This document shows positions 17,465 through 26,532 of a stretch of DNA of 42,510 nt, in pieces. Source of the stretch: Streptacidiphilus melanogenes (GTDB lineage: Bacteria > Actinomycetota > Actinomycetes > Streptomycetales > Streptomycetaceae); NCBI RefSeq assembly GCF_000787835.1, contig NZ_BBPP01000055.1, forward strand, positions 1-42,510, in the 5' to 3' direction. Both the position numbers and the translations under genes were made by a program. The notes under the pieces were generated by a model. The model worked only from the letters and a program-made list of their open reading frames with translations. It had not been told where the DNA came from and searched no databases. Numbering within the stretch: position 1 is the stretch's first letter; each line of letters starts with the position of its first letter.

Positions 17465-17640
17465 GCTTTGGCGCCGGACGCCAGGAACATTCCTGGCATC
17501 GAGAAGCGGTTGCGCTGGCAGGCCGAGCTCGTCCCGGTCGTCCAAGCCCGCCTGGTCGACGCCGCCGGCTGCCCGGCGATCCGCGCGCGAAGGCGATCGT
17601 GGCCACGGTCTTCGCCCGCGTCGACACCGCCATCCTCTGA
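17465..17640 (+). pseudogene. TetR-family regulator, C-terminal scrap
   Basis: ARNIPGIEKRLRWQAELVPV and VQARL in one frame, then DPRAKAIVATVFARVDTAIL and a stop in another, look like the end of the ligand-binding domain of a TetR-family repressor with one frameshift near 17575. No DNA-binding domain is present. Divergent placement beside the SDR remnant fits a former regulator/target pair. The region 17284-17464 between the two is too degraded to assign. Confidence 0.4.
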
Positions 17641-18045
17641 ATCTTCGCAGGGAATCCCGGCCTTTAGCCTCGCTCTTTCACGAGCTGGGATGTCCGGCAG
17701 GTGGTCGGTTGTCGGAAGAATCCTTCTGGCCAGCGAAAACGAGCACTGCCGAGGTCCTGCTTCCGCAGCGGCGGGTGCACTTCCCAGGTGAGCGACGTCT
17801 GTGCCGCGTGCAGCCCGAACGCGCGGAGGCTCGGGAGTTGGCCCCAGTCAGAACGGTGGCGACCACCGATCTGCCCAGGCCACTGTGCATCCAGCTTCGT
17901 TTGACGGCCAGACGCATACTCCTGGGAACGACGGGTGGGCCTACTTGCGGGCCCACTCACTCGCCCTCAGGGATCCCCCTTCCCAGTCGTCGATGCAGCA
18001 GTCGCCCGACGGAACAGACTGACGGACCGCCACGAGGCATCGAGG
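17641..18045. other. About 400 bases without a recognisable gene
   Basis: Short frames occur on both strands but none shows a motif, ribosome site or convincing codon pattern. It lies downstream of the stop of the WD40 gene (minus strand) and after the TetR scrap. I saw no strong hairpin. Confidence 0.4.
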
Positions 18046-19056
18046 CTATGCGGCAACCGCGAACAAGGGGGCAGTGCCGTCGCCGATACCGGCAGCGAGC
18101 TTCCTTCCACTTGGATCGTACGACAGGCCGTTCACTACGTCTTGCACGTCCCACTGGGTCACGACTCGTCGGGCCGTCACGTCCCAGAGCAGGACCTGGG
18201 TGGGGGTGCCCGCGGCCAGATATCGCCCGGCCGGTGAGTACGCGAGCGCGCTGATGCCGTCCCCTACTTGATTGTCGGATGCGATCTTGGCACCTGTCCG
18301 GGTGTCCCACAGCGTGATCACCCCGGATAGGCCGTCGCGGACCCCGCCCTCCGCGAGGATCCGTCCGTCTGGACTGAAGCTGATCGACACGCCACCCTGC
18401 GAGCCAGGGAGTACCAGAGTTGTCTTGCCGGTGTTTGTGTTCCAGACACGCACCTGGCCGTTGTGGTCACTGCTGGCCACCAACCCGGGAACCGGCGCGA
18501 AGGCCACTTCCAGCACGGGCGCCGTGTGACCCGAAAGCGTCGCAACGAGCTGACCGCTGCCCATGTCCCACACGCGAAGGTCCCCGTCGTCGCAACCAGC
18601 CGCGATCTGGCGGCTGGTCGAGTCGAACGAGATGCTAAAGGGTTGCGCCGAGAGGCCACCACGGAGCTGTGGCCCAGGCGTTCCGGACTCCGCCCACCAG
18701 ATACCGAGCGTTGTGGTGCACGCCGCGATCCAACGGCCGTCCGGACTGGCTGCGACCCGGGAGACCGAGCCGCTCTCTGTGAGTGACTGGGCGCGTTGGC
18801 CGGTCCTGATGTCCCAGAGACTCAGCCCGGTATCGGTGCCACAGGCCAGCGTTCTGCCACCCTGGCAGAACGCCACGTCGTTCACGTCTTCGTCCGCCAC
18901 CTGGAGCACCGCGGCCGCGTGCGGCTTGGCGGCGTTGTAAAAATACAGGCCAACGGGGACAGCAGCGGCTGCCAGGGTGACGCTGCCAGCCGTCAGTAGC
19001 GCTCGCCGGGAGACATCCTGTTCCTTCGAAGCCATCAGCAGCTTCTTCCGTTTCAT
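18046..19056 (-). CDS. Membrane-anchored or exported WD40-repeat protein
   Basis: A 336-residue protein. ATG 19056 is used; ATG 19035 is an alternative with GGAAGAAG upstream. The N-terminus has SRRALLTAGSVTLAAAAVPV followed by GLYFY, a twin-arginine-like or signal-anchor segment, so the repeats lie outside the cytosol. Residues 55-336 form about six or seven WD40 blades, with clear endings such as LSLWDIRTG, LRVWDMGSG, VRVWNTNTG, ITLWDTRTG and VLLWDVTAR. No kinase or other domain is attached, so it is probably a protein-binding propeller. No operon partner is apparent: the SUKH gene upstream is on the same strand but about 90 bases away. Confidence 0.9.
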   Translation of the reverse strand: MKRKKLLMASKEQDVSRRALLTAGSVTLAAAAVPVGLYFYNAAKPHAAAVLQVADEDVNDVAFCQGGRTLACGTDTGLSLWDIRTGQRAQSLTESGSVSRVAASPDGRWIAACTTTLGIWWAESGTPGPQLRGGLSAQPFSISFDSTSRQIAAGCDDGDLRVWDMGSGQLVATLSGHTAPVLEVAFAPVPGLVASSDHNGQVRVWNTNTGKTTLVLPGSQGGVSISFSPDGRILAEGGVRDGLSGVITLWDTRTGAKIASDNQVGDGISALAYSPAGRYLAAGTPTQVLLWDVTARRVVTQWDVQDVVNGLSYDPSGRKLAAGIGDGTAPLFAVAA

Positions 19057-19142
19057 CCCTATCCGTCCGGGGCGTCTGTGATCTGCGCTTTGAGGGTTCG
19101 CTGAGGGGCAGTTCTTGGAGGTGCGGTGGGCGCCTGGCAGCC

Positions 19143-19667
19143 TTAACTGAAGCTGCCCAGTTCGTCCGCCTCACGCGCCTGCCGGGCTTCCTCGCGCCAC
19201 GACTCGAAAGTCGCTTGCTGTTCGATGCCGAGCCCGGCGTGCAGCGCGGGCTTGATCTTGCCGCTCAGCAGGTTGACGAGGAAGTCGGCCATCCCGAGCG
19301 GGTAGTCGTGCCAGCCGTGGGTACGGGAGCGGACGGCTACCGTCCATCGGTCCGGATCGCTGTCCGTGCAGCGCCAGTAGAAGTCGTCGGCGTAGTCCGT
19401 CGCACCCCACAGCAGCAGGCCGTCAGCCGGCGGGTAGGTGCGTCCGTAGAGCAGGTGGTGGACGAAGGGGTAGTCGCTGGGCGGCGGGGTGACGATGGTC
19501 AGTGTCTCGTTGATCGTGCCCATCCCGTAGGCGGCCACGAAGTCCCGGTAGTCACCAGGAAGGCGCCACCCGAACTCGGCATGCACGCGACCCCAGTCCA
19601 GCGCGTCGCCGCCGTCCGGTGGCGTGGGCAGGAGCTGCAGCAGTTGTCCGACGGCAGGATGCACCAT
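19143..19667 (-). CDS. SUKH (SMI1/KNR4) domain protein, orphan immunity type
   Basis: A 174-residue protein from ATG 19667; AGGAGG lies very close upstream. LDWGRVHAEFGWRLPGDYRD followed by FVAAYGMGTINETLTIVTPP is the SUKH signature (W ... LPxDY ... YGxG ... P). DDFYWRCTDSDPDRWTVAV fits the later strands. Such proteins usually neutralise polymorphic toxins, but no toxin gene adjoins it: an IS1380 transposase lies upstream and the WD40 gene downstream. It may be an orphan antidote left after loss of its toxin, or one kept to protect against toxins of relatives. Confidence 0.85.
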   Translation of the reverse strand: MVHPAVGQLLQLLPTPPDGGDALDWGRVHAEFGWRLPGDYRDFVAAYGMGTINETLTIVTPPPSDYPFVHHLLYGRTYPPADGLLLWGATDYADDFYWRCTDSDPDRWTVAVRSRTHGWHDYPLGMADFLVNLLSGKIKPALHAGLGIEQQATFESWREEARQAREADELGSFS

Positions 19668-19773
19668 GACCTCCTGGGCGAACCCACCGTGGCACTGTCC
19701 GATGGGTGACCGGCTAGGCAGAGAGCGCCTCTGACCTGGTCCTTGTCGTCACAGGATGGGAAGCGCTCTCCGG

Positions 19774-21150
19774 GTGAAGAAGCGTAGCGGTTCATATCCG
19801 CGGGTCCAGGTGCAGGGTGGCGGTCGCGGGGTGGTCTCGCAGGCCGGCGGGGTGCTGTTGGTGGAGACCGTCCGACGGACCGGTCTGGACACCGCCCTGT
19901 CGGTGGCGCTGGAGCCGTGGCGCAAGCCTCGGGCGGTCCACGATCCTGGCAAGATCCTCCTGGATCTCGCCCTGACCGTTGCGCTGGGCGGGGATTGCCT
20001 GGCTGATGTGGCGATGCTGCGGGCCGAGCCCGGCGTGTTCGGCGCCGTCGCGTCCGATCCGACCGTCTCCAGGCTGGTCGACACGCTCGCTCTGGCGGGC
20101 CCCCGAGCCCTCACGGCCATACGGCGGGCGCGGGCCGAAGTCCGGGAACGGGCCTGGACGTTGGCCGGTGACGCGGCACCGAACGCGGGCGGGGAAGTGG
20201 TCGTGGATATCGACGGCGTGCTGGTCCTGGCCCATTCCGAGAAGCAGGATGCCACCGCGACCTGGAAGAAGACCTTCGGCCACCACCCGCTGATCGCCTT
20301 CGTCGACCACGGGCGCGAGGGTTCCGGGGAGCCCGTCGCGGGCCTGCTGCGGCCAGGGAACGCGGGCAGCAACACCGCGAGCGACCACATCACCATCGCC
20401 CGCAAGGCGTTGCCCCAGCTGCCGAAGCAGCACTGGCGCGGACGACGGACACTGATCCGCACCGACTCCGCAGGCGGAACCCACAATTTCCTGAACTGGC
20501 TGACCGCACGGGGACGGTGGCTGTCCTACTCGGTCGGCATGGTCATCACCGACGCCATCCACCAGGCCGTCCTCCTCGTCCCGGCCTCCGCCTGGACGCC
20601 CGCGATCGAGCCGGACGGCAACGTGCGTGACGGCGCCTGGGTCGCCGAGCTCGCCGGCGACGTCCTCAAGGGCTGGCCGAAAGGCATGCGGCTCATCGTC
20701 CGCAAGGAACGTCCGCACCCCGGCGCCCAGTTGCGGATCACCGACGCTGACGGCATGCGTATCACCTGCTTCGCCACCAACACCACCAGCACCCCGATCG
20801 CAGCTCTGGAGCTGCGGCACCGCCAGCGAGCCCGCGCCGAGGACCGCATTCGCGCCGCACGCGACACCGGCCTGCGCAACCTGCCCCTGCACGACACCGC
20901 TCAGAACCGGATCTGCCTGGAGATCGTCCAGCTCGCCCAGGACTTGCTCGCCTGGATGCCCATGCTCGCCCTCACGGGCGAAACCCGCAGGTGGGAACCC
21001 AAGCGCCTGCGGCTGCGGCTGTTCTCCGCCGCCGGCCAGCTCGTCACGACCGGCCGCCGCCGCTGGCTCCGCCTGGCACACCACTGGCCCTGGACCCAGA
21101 TCATCACCGCCGCATTCGAGCGACTCCAAACCCTCCCGAACCCCGGCTGA
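19774..21150 (+). CDS. IS1380-family transposase (intact)
   Basis: A continuous DDE transposase of about 458 residues from GTG 19774 (VKKRSGSYPRVQVQ); ATG 19756 would add six residues. Landmarks are VVVDIDGVLVLAHSEKQDAT (first catalytic Asp), HHPLIAFVDHG, GRRTLIRTDSAGGTHNFLNW (second Asp), RLIVRKERPHPGAQLR and GLRNLPLHDTAQNRICLEIV. The length is normal and there are no frameshifts. A possible right end is near 21335-21355 (CCGTGAAAATCGGGGTG), but I could not find a matching inverted repeat on the left. The left end may therefore be lost and the element immobile. Confidence 0.9.
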   Translation: MKKRSGSYPRVQVQGGGRGVVSQAGGVLLVETVRRTGLDTALSVALEPWRKPRAVHDPGKILLDLALTVALGGDCLADVAMLRAEPGVFGAVASDPTVSRLVDTLALAGPRALTAIRRARAEVRERAWTLAGDAAPNAGGEVVVDIDGVLVLAHSEKQDATATWKKTFGHHPLIAFVDHGREGSGEPVAGLLRPGNAGSNTASDHITIARKALPQLPKQHWRGRRTLIRTDSAGGTHNFLNWLTARGRWLSYSVGMVITDAIHQAVLLVPASAWTPAIEPDGNVRDGAWVAELAGDVLKGWPKGMRLIVRKERPHPGAQLRITDADGMRITCFATNTTSTPIAALELRHRQRARAEDRIRAARDTGLRNLPLHDTAQNRICLEIVQLAQDLLAWMPMLALTGETRRWEPKRLRLRLFSAAGQLVTTGRRRWLRLAHHWPWTQIITAAFERLQTLPNPG

Positions 21151-21443
21151 CCAGCGAGAACAACCCGCACCGACGAGCCCTCGCACGACCGGAGCAGTGG
21201 AACCCGGCGCCCACCCGACGCGACAGCCGGGTCGCAGGCATGCCCGCCATCAGCCAGAAGAACCGAACCGGCCCGCCAGGCGAACCGACGGACCGTCACG
21301 AAACTCATCCGGACTCCTGGCGGGGACACCCTGGAGCCGTGAAAATCGGGGTGGGCGGCCGTCAGGCTGACGTCGTTCGATCTTGGTGCCGATTCGAGCC
21401 TGTACGAAAGTCTGGCGCTGAGGACCCGGCGCAGGCACGGCGC

Positions 21444-21922
21444 TGCTGGTCACCATCCCGGGTCTGAGCCTGATCGCCGCTCAGGTCGTCATCGCGGAGA
21501 TCGGCGTCGACATGCAGCGTTTCCCCACAGCAGGCCACCTGGCCTCGTGGGCCGGAGTCTGCCCCGGCAACCACGAGTCCGCGGGAAGAGTCACCAGCGG
21601 GCGCACCCGCCACGGCGATGCCTGGCTCAAGGGAGTCCTCGGCATCGCTGCCGCTGCGGCCGCCCGCTCCAGGAGCACCTACCTGTCCGCACAATTCCGC
21701 AGGCTGGTCGGCCATCGCGGCAAGAAGCGGGCACTTGTCGCCGTCGAACACTCGATCCTTGGGTCGGTCTGGCACATCCTCTCGCGGAGCACGCCCTACC
21801 AGGACCTCGGCGCAGAACACTTCGTCAACCGGATCCACAAGTCTCGCCAAACTCGCCGCCTCGTAGGCCAGCTCACACAGCTGGGCTACGACGTATCGCT
21901 CCAGCCACAGCAGACCACGTGA
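21444..21922 (+). pseudogene. IS110-family transposase, C-terminal part
   Basis: The frame reads IPGLSLIAAQVVIAEIGVDM, RFPTAGHLASWAGVCPGNHE, SGRTRHGDAWLKGVLGIAAA, KKRALVAVEHSILGSVWHIL and ends at a normal C-terminus (QLGYDVSLQPQQTT). This is the Transposase_20 domain with the catalytic Ser region (ASWAGVCPG). The N-terminal DEDD domain is missing; the IS1380 right-end region lies just upstream. Confidence 0.85.
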
Positions 21923-22033
21923 GCTGGAGCGGGACGGTATTTTCAGAGCAGATCGAGGTTAGGCCGGGCGGGAATGGGATCCTTGACGCGGAGGCGTGAA
22001 GCGCCGGAAGTCTCTGCACCTGCGTGGTGAGGG

Positions 22034-22462
22034 TCAGGTGGGCCGCTTCTGGTTCTCGATGTAGTCCTTGACGATGCTGAGCGGTGCGCCGCCGCAGGAC
22101 CCGGCAAAGTACGAGGGTGTCCAGAACACGGACCCCATCCCGATCCGGTTGATACGCCCGGCGTACTCGGCGCGCAGGTACCGGGAGCTGACGCCCTTGA
22201 GGCTGTTGACCAGCTTGGAGACAGCGACCTTTGGCGGGTAGTGCACCAGCAGGTGGACGTGATCGCCTTCGCCGTTGAACTCCCGCAGCTCCGCGCCGAA
22301 GCTCTCGCACACGTCCCGCATGATCGCCTCGCAGCGGGTCAGCATGGCGTCATCGAAGATCTCGCGCCGGTACTTGGTGACGAACACCAAGTGTGCGTGG
22401 AGGTTGTAGACGACATGGTTTCCCCGCCGTATATCGGGGTCTGGTTCCCAGCGTGGTGACAT
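22034..22462 (-). CDS. tnpA: IS200/IS605 transposase TnpA (Y1 HUH)
   Basis: A 142-residue protein from ATG 22462, full length for the family. HVVYNLHAHLVFVTKYRREI is the conserved start, GEGDHVHLLVHYPP holds the HUH metal-binding motif, VSKLVNSLKGVSSRYLR is the central helix, and VKDYIENQ carries the catalytic Tyr. TnpA cuts and rejoins single strands at hairpin ends (peel-and-paste). No frameshift is seen, so the element may be mobile. Confidence 0.95.
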   Translation of the reverse strand: MSPRWEPDPDIRRGNHVVYNLHAHLVFVTKYRREIFDDAMLTRCEAIMRDVCESFGAELREFNGEGDHVHLLVHYPPKVAVSKLVNSLKGVSSRYLRAEYAGRINRIGMGSVFWTPSYFAGSCGGAPLSIVKDYIENQKRPT

Positions 22463-22509
22463 GGGCCAAGTGTAGGGTGGTCGTATTGACCTTGAAGGGG
22501 GTGGGCTGG

Positions 22510-23844
22510 ATGATCCGTGCGTACAAGTTCCTCATACGGCCCACCGTGGGTCAGGCGCAGGCACTCGGTGAAATGCTGCGTGACCACTGCTCGCTCTACA
22601 ACAGCGCTTTGCAGGAGCGTCGCGACGCCTACCGGCACGTCTCCAAGACCTCGGTCAAGTACGGGCAGCAGTCCGCGCAGCTCAAGGAGATCCGGGCGTT
22701 CGATCCTGAGCGTCAGGGCCGCTGGTCGTTCTCCTCGCAGCAGGCGACGCTTCGCCGTCTGGACAAGGCGTTCGCGGCGTTCTTCCGGCGGGTCAAGTCC
22801 GGCGAGAAGCCTGGCTATCCGCGCTTCCGGGGAGCCAACTGGTTCGACACGGTGGACTTCCCCAAAGACGGCGACGGCTGCCGCTGGAACTCCACCCCCC
22901 ACGACCCGGTCACCCGCGTCCGCCTGCAAGGGGTCGGGCACGTCAAGGTCAACCAGCACCGCGTCGTGGTCGGCAAGGTCAAGACCGTGTTCGTCAAGCG
23001 CGAGGGAAAGCGCTGGTACGTCATCGTGACCGTCGAGCAAAGTGAGCCTGAGCCGCTGCCTGCGACCGGCAGCGTGGTCGGCATCGACATGGGTATAGCC
23101 AACTTCCTAGCGGACTCCAATGGCGGGTTCGTTCCCAACCCCCGTCATGGCCGCACCGCCGCGGCGAAGCTCGAAGACGCGCAGCAGGCGCTCAGCCGGT
23201 TCCCCCGCGTGCGCCGCGACACGCGCACCAAGAACCACCAGAAAGCCGTTCAGCTTGTCGGCGACCTGCACCGCAAGGTCCGCCGCCAGCGGCTCGACCA
23301 CGCGCACAAGACTGCACTCGGTCTGGTCCGTGAGCACGACTTCATCGCGCATGAAGACCTCAAGATCCGCAACATGGTCAAGGCCCCTGCGCCGAAGCCA
23401 GACCCTGAGACGTTGGGCAGCTTCCTGCCCAACGGGGCAGCAGCAAAGGCAGGTCTCAACCGTTCGATCTCGGATGCCGGTTGGGGGGTGTTCCTCACGA
23501 TCCTCGCCAGCAAGGCTGAAAGTGCCGGTCGGGAAGTGATCGCCGTGGACCCCCGCAACACCTCCCGTACCTGCCCCGAATGCGGACATGTCTCGGCGGA
23601 GAACCGGCCCACCCAGGAGAAGTTCCACTGCCTCGCCTGTAGCCACACGGCGCACGCTGACACGGTGGGAGCCATCAACGTTCTACGGGCCGGGCTGGTC
23701 CGTCGTGAAGCCGGCACCGGCATAACGAGAAGCCCCCGGCTTCAGCCGGAGGAGGAGTCACCGAACTGTGGGCCGAGAGAAGGGCGACTGGGTCTAGCGC
23801 GCCTGTACGACCAGTGCCTCGCGGCGGTCCGGGACGGCGGCTGA
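22510..23844 (+). CDS. tnpB: TnpB, RNA-guided nuclease of an IS605-type element
   Basis: ATG 22510 is chosen over upstream in-frame starts because AAGGGGG precedes it by about 10 bases and MIRAYKFLIRPT is the usual TnpB N-terminus. The split RuvC residues are present: D193 (GIDMGIANFL), E282 (AHEDLKIRNM) and D384 (HADTVGAINVL), with a zinc finger CPEC/CLAC between the last two. TnpB uses an RNA from the element's right end to cut DNA next to a short motif. The frame does not stop at the right end: about 25 C-terminal residues after EEESPN come from flanking DNA, giving 444 residues. This tail is probably dispensable. Confidence 0.93.
   Translation: MIRAYKFLIRPTVGQAQALGEMLRDHCSLYNSALQERRDAYRHVSKTSVKYGQQSAQLKEIRAFDPERQGRWSFSSQQATLRRLDKAFAAFFRRVKSGEKPGYPRFRGANWFDTVDFPKDGDGCRWNSTPHDPVTRVRLQGVGHVKVNQHRVVVGKVKTVFVKREGKRWYVIVTVEQSEPEPLPATGSVVGIDMGIANFLADSNGGFVPNPRHGRTAAAKLEDAQQALSRFPRVRRDTRTKNHQKAVQLVGDLHRKVRRQRLDHAHKTALGLVREHDFIAHEDLKIRNMVKAPAPKPDPETLGSFLPNGAAAKAGLNRSISDAGWGVFLTILASKAESAGREVIAVDPRNTSRTCPECGHVSAENRPTQEKFHCLACSHTAHADTVGAINVLRAGLVRREAGTGITRSPRLQPEEESPNCGPREGRLGLARLYDQCLAAVRDGG
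23731..23761 (+). ncRNA. Right-end hairpin, expected 3' scaffold of the TnpB guide RNA
   Basis: AGCCCCCGGCTTCAGCCGGAG contains a stem CCGGCT/AGCCGG (23736-23741 and 23744-23749) with a 2-base loop, followed by GAGGAGTCAC. It lies in the 3' part of the tnpB frame, the normal place for the omega-RNA scaffold. The guide would be the flanking DNA from about 23762 onward. The full RNA extends upstream into tnpB; its 5' end cannot be read here. Confidence 0.55.
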
Positions 23845-24023
23845 TTGACACAGCGGTCGGCGGAGCCGAGGTGCAGGTCGGCGTCGGGCGCAGGCTGCCC
23901 TGCGTCAGTGAGTTGGGATACGCGCGATTCTGATGGAACTTGTTGACTGTTGCTCAGTTGGCCTTCATATTGATCAGAGTTCAACGCGACCCCCCACCCT
24001 CATCCTCACCCTGGAGACCATCC

Positions 24024-26444
24024 GTGGGTCACCGAAGCATGCCTTCGATCTGTCGCGTCGCCGCCAGTGCAGCCCTCGCCCTCGCGAGTGCGCTCGGCGG
24101 GCCGGCCTCGACGGGCGCCCAAGCTGCGTCCGCCTCCCCAACCCCCGCCGTCTCCACCGCCATCACGGTGGACGGGTCCAAGCCGGGCCTGGTCTTCGAC
24201 GGCGTCGGCGCGATCTCCGGGGGCGGCGGCAACTCCCGCCTGCTGGCCGACTATCCGCCCCGCCAGCGCGACCAGCTGCTCGACTACCTCTTCAAGCCCG
24301 GCTACGGCGCCTCGTTGCAGACACTGAAGCTGGAGATCGGCGGCGACACCAACTCCACCGACGGCGCGGAGCCCAGCATCGAGCACACCAAGGGCGCCGT
24401 CGACTGCGACAACGGCTACGAGTGGTGGCTGGCCGAACAGGCCCAGGCCCGCAATCCGCACATCAGGTTCTACGGCCTCGCCTGGGGCGCGCCGGGCTGG
24501 ATCGACGGCGGGTCGGGGAACTTCTGGTCGCAGGACACCATCGACTACCTGATGTCCTGGATGGGCTGCGCCGCCCAGCACCACCTGACCGTCAGTTACC
24601 TCGGCGGCTGGAACGAGCGTGGCTTCAACGCGACCTGGTACGAGCACCTCAAGGCGGCTCTGGTCGCCCACGGCTACGGCGCGACCAAGGTCGTCGCCGC
24701 GGACAGCGACTGGTCCGTGGCCGACGCCATGGCCACCGACCCCGCGTTCAAGAAGGCCGTCGACATCGTCGGCGTCCACTACCCCTGCGGCTACCTCGGC
24801 TCCTTCACCTCCTGCCCCAGCACCGCGAAGGCGCAGGCGCTCGGCAAGCCGCTGTGGGCGAGCGAGAACGGCTCCGAGGACGCGAACGCCGGCGCGGCCG
24901 CGGTCGCGCGCGCCATCAACCGCGACTACATCGACGGGAGGATGACCTCCTACATCAACTGGCCGGTCATCGCCGCGCTCTACCCCAACCTGTCCTTCTC
25001 CTCCGACGGCATGTCGATCGCGAACCAGCCCTGGTCCGGCAACTACAGCATCGGCAGCACCACCTGGGTCACCGCGCAGACCACCCAGTTCGCCCAGCCC
25101 GGCTGGCACTACGTCGACTCCGCCGGCGGCTACCTCGGCGGCGACCGCGCCGACGGCAGCTACGTCACGCTGAAGTCCCCGGACCAGCACGACTACAGCA
25201 CCGTCATCGAGACCATGGACGCCACCGCCGACCAGACCGCGAGCCTCAGCGTCACCGGCGGACTGTCCACGGGCAAGATCCACGTCTGGGCCACCGACGT
25301 CGACTCGACCGACCCCGCCGACTGGTTCGTGCACACCCAGGACGTCACCCCGAGCCACGGGCGCTACACCCTCACCCTGAAGCCCGGCTACGTCTACACC
25401 GTCACCACGACCACCGGCCAGGGCAAGGGCACAGCCACGCCCCCGGCCCCCGCGCCGCTCACGCTGCCCTACGCGGACGGGTTCGACAAGCCGGCCACCA
25501 CGACCTCCCCGACGTACTTCACCGACATGAACGGCGCCTTCCAGACCGCCCCCTGCGAGGGTGGCCGCGCCGGGACCTGCCTGCGCCAGATGGCGGCGAG
25601 CGCCCCGATCCGCTGGACCGACGAGCCCTACGACGCCCCCTACACCATCATGGGCGACGGCGGCTGGACCAACTACACCGTCAGCGCCGACACCCTCTTC
25701 GAGCAGGCGAGCACCGTCGAACTGCTCGGCCGGGTCAACCAGCAGGGGCGTAACAACAACGGCCTGAACGCCTACCACCTGCGCGTCTCCGACACCGGCG
25801 CCTGGTCGATCGACAAGAGCGACACCGCCTGGCACTTCACCACCCTCGCGTCCGGCACCGCCACCGCGCTCGGCACCGGCCGCTGGCACACCGTCGCGCT
25901 CACGATGCAGGACACCACCCTCACCGCGACCCTCGACGGCCACGTCCTGGGCAGCGCCACCGACGGCAGCTTCACCAACGGCCAGGCCGGCCTCGGGGTG
26001 ACCGGCTACCAGACCGACGAGTTCGACAACTTCACGCTCACCCCCGGCACCCCGGCCCCGCCGCACGTCGGGCCGATCACCTCCGCCCTGCCCGGCAAGT
26101 GCGTCGACGACGCGGGCGACTCCGCGGTCGACGGCACGGCGGTGGAGCTGGCGGACTGCACCGGCGGCGCGTCGCAGGTGTGGACGTGGTCCAACGGCAG
26201 CCTCACCCACGACGGCAAGTGTCTCGACGTCACCGGCCAGGGGACCACGGACGGGACGCTCGTGGAGCTGTGGGAGTGCAACGGCGGCCCCAACCAGCAG
26301 TGGACGCCCCAGCCGGACGGCACCCTGAAGGGCACGCAGTCGGGGCTCTGCCTCGACGACCCCGCCGCCAGCCTCAGCAACGGCACCCGGTTGGAGATCT
26401 GGGACTGCAACGACGGCGCCAACCAGCAGTGGAAGCTGCCCTAG
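24024..26444 (+). CDS. Secreted GH59 galactosylceramidase-like glycosidase with C-terminal ricin-B lectin domain
   Basis: GTG 24024 has GGAG seven bases upstream, giving 806 residues. A signal peptide (AASAALALASALGGPASTGA) is followed by the GH59 (alpha/beta)8 domain: VFDGVGAISGGGGNSRLLAD, LKLEIGGDTNSTDGAEPSIE, YLGGWNERGFNATW with the likely acid/base E198, and LWASENGSEDANAG with the likely nucleophile E281. A concanavalin-like region follows from about residue 470 (PYADGFDKP to DEFDNFTL), then a ricin-type beta-trefoil with QVWTW, QQWTP and QQWKL repeats. GH59 enzymes remove beta-galactose from galactolipids; the lectin should bind sugar polymers. A terminator follows at 26477. The family is clear; the natural substrate is inferred. 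Confidence 0.93.
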   Translation: MGHRSMPSICRVAASAALALASALGGPASTGAQAASASPTPAVSTAITVDGSKPGLVFDGVGAISGGGGNSRLLADYPPRQRDQLLDYLFKPGYGASLQTLKLEIGGDTNSTDGAEPSIEHTKGAVDCDNGYEWWLAEQAQARNPHIRFYGLAWGAPGWIDGGSGNFWSQDTIDYLMSWMGCAAQHHLTVSYLGGWNERGFNATWYEHLKAALVAHGYGATKVVAADSDWSVADAMATDPAFKKAVDIVGVHYPCGYLGSFTSCPSTAKAQALGKPLWASENGSEDANAGAAAVARAINRDYIDGRMTSYINWPVIAALYPNLSFSSDGMSIANQPWSGNYSIGSTTWVTAQTTQFAQPGWHYVDSAGGYLGGDRADGSYVTLKSPDQHDYSTVIETMDATADQTASLSVTGGLSTGKIHVWATDVDSTDPADWFVHTQDVTPSHGRYTLTLKPGYVYTVTTTTGQGKGTATPPAPAPLTLPYADGFDKPATTTSPTYFTDMNGAFQTAPCEGGRAGTCLRQMAASAPIRWTDEPYDAPYTIMGDGGWTNYTVSADTLFEQASTVELLGRVNQQGRNNNGLNAYHLRVSDTGAWSIDKSDTAWHFTTLASGTATALGTGRWHTVALTMQDTTLTATLDGHVLGSATDGSFTNGQAGLGVTGYQTDEFDNFTLTPGTPAPPHVGPITSALPGKCVDDAGDSAVDGTAVELADCTGGASQVWTWSNGSLTHDGKCLDVTGQGTTDGTLVELWECNGGPNQQWTPQPDGTLKGTQSGLCLDDPAASLSNGTRLEIWDCNDGANQQWKLP

Positions 26445-26476
26445 AGACGCCACCTGCCCACCCCACCCGTCGCTGT

Positions 26477-26511
26477 GCGCCGGCCCCGGAGAAGTCCGCC
26501 GGGGCCGGCGC
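26477..26511 (+). terminator. Hairpin terminator after the GH59 gene
   Basis: A perfect 13-bp inverted repeat (26477-26489 and 26499-26511) with a 9-base loop, 33 bases downstream of the GH59 stop codon. Confidence 0.8.
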
Positions 26512-26532
26512 GTCGGCCAAGGCCTCCGTCCC

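Larger units (their letters stand above)
21985..23761. mobile_element. IS200/IS605-type element with divergent tnpA and tnpB
   Basis: Contains an apparently intact HUH transposase (minus) and an RNA-guided nuclease gene (plus) back to back with 47 bases between them. The right end is marked by a small hairpin and GAGGAGTCAC at about 23752-23761. The left end is less sure: a GGCG/CGCC hairpin at 21993-22005 is a candidate subterminal structure. The element sits about 60 bases after the stop codon of an IS110 remnant. Boundaries are approximate. Confidence 0.6.

Noticed and set aside
19792-21186. A 464-codon minus-strand frame opposite the IS1380 transposase
   Set aside because: A shadow of the transposase with low-complexity Gly/Val/Arg sequence and no ribosome site.
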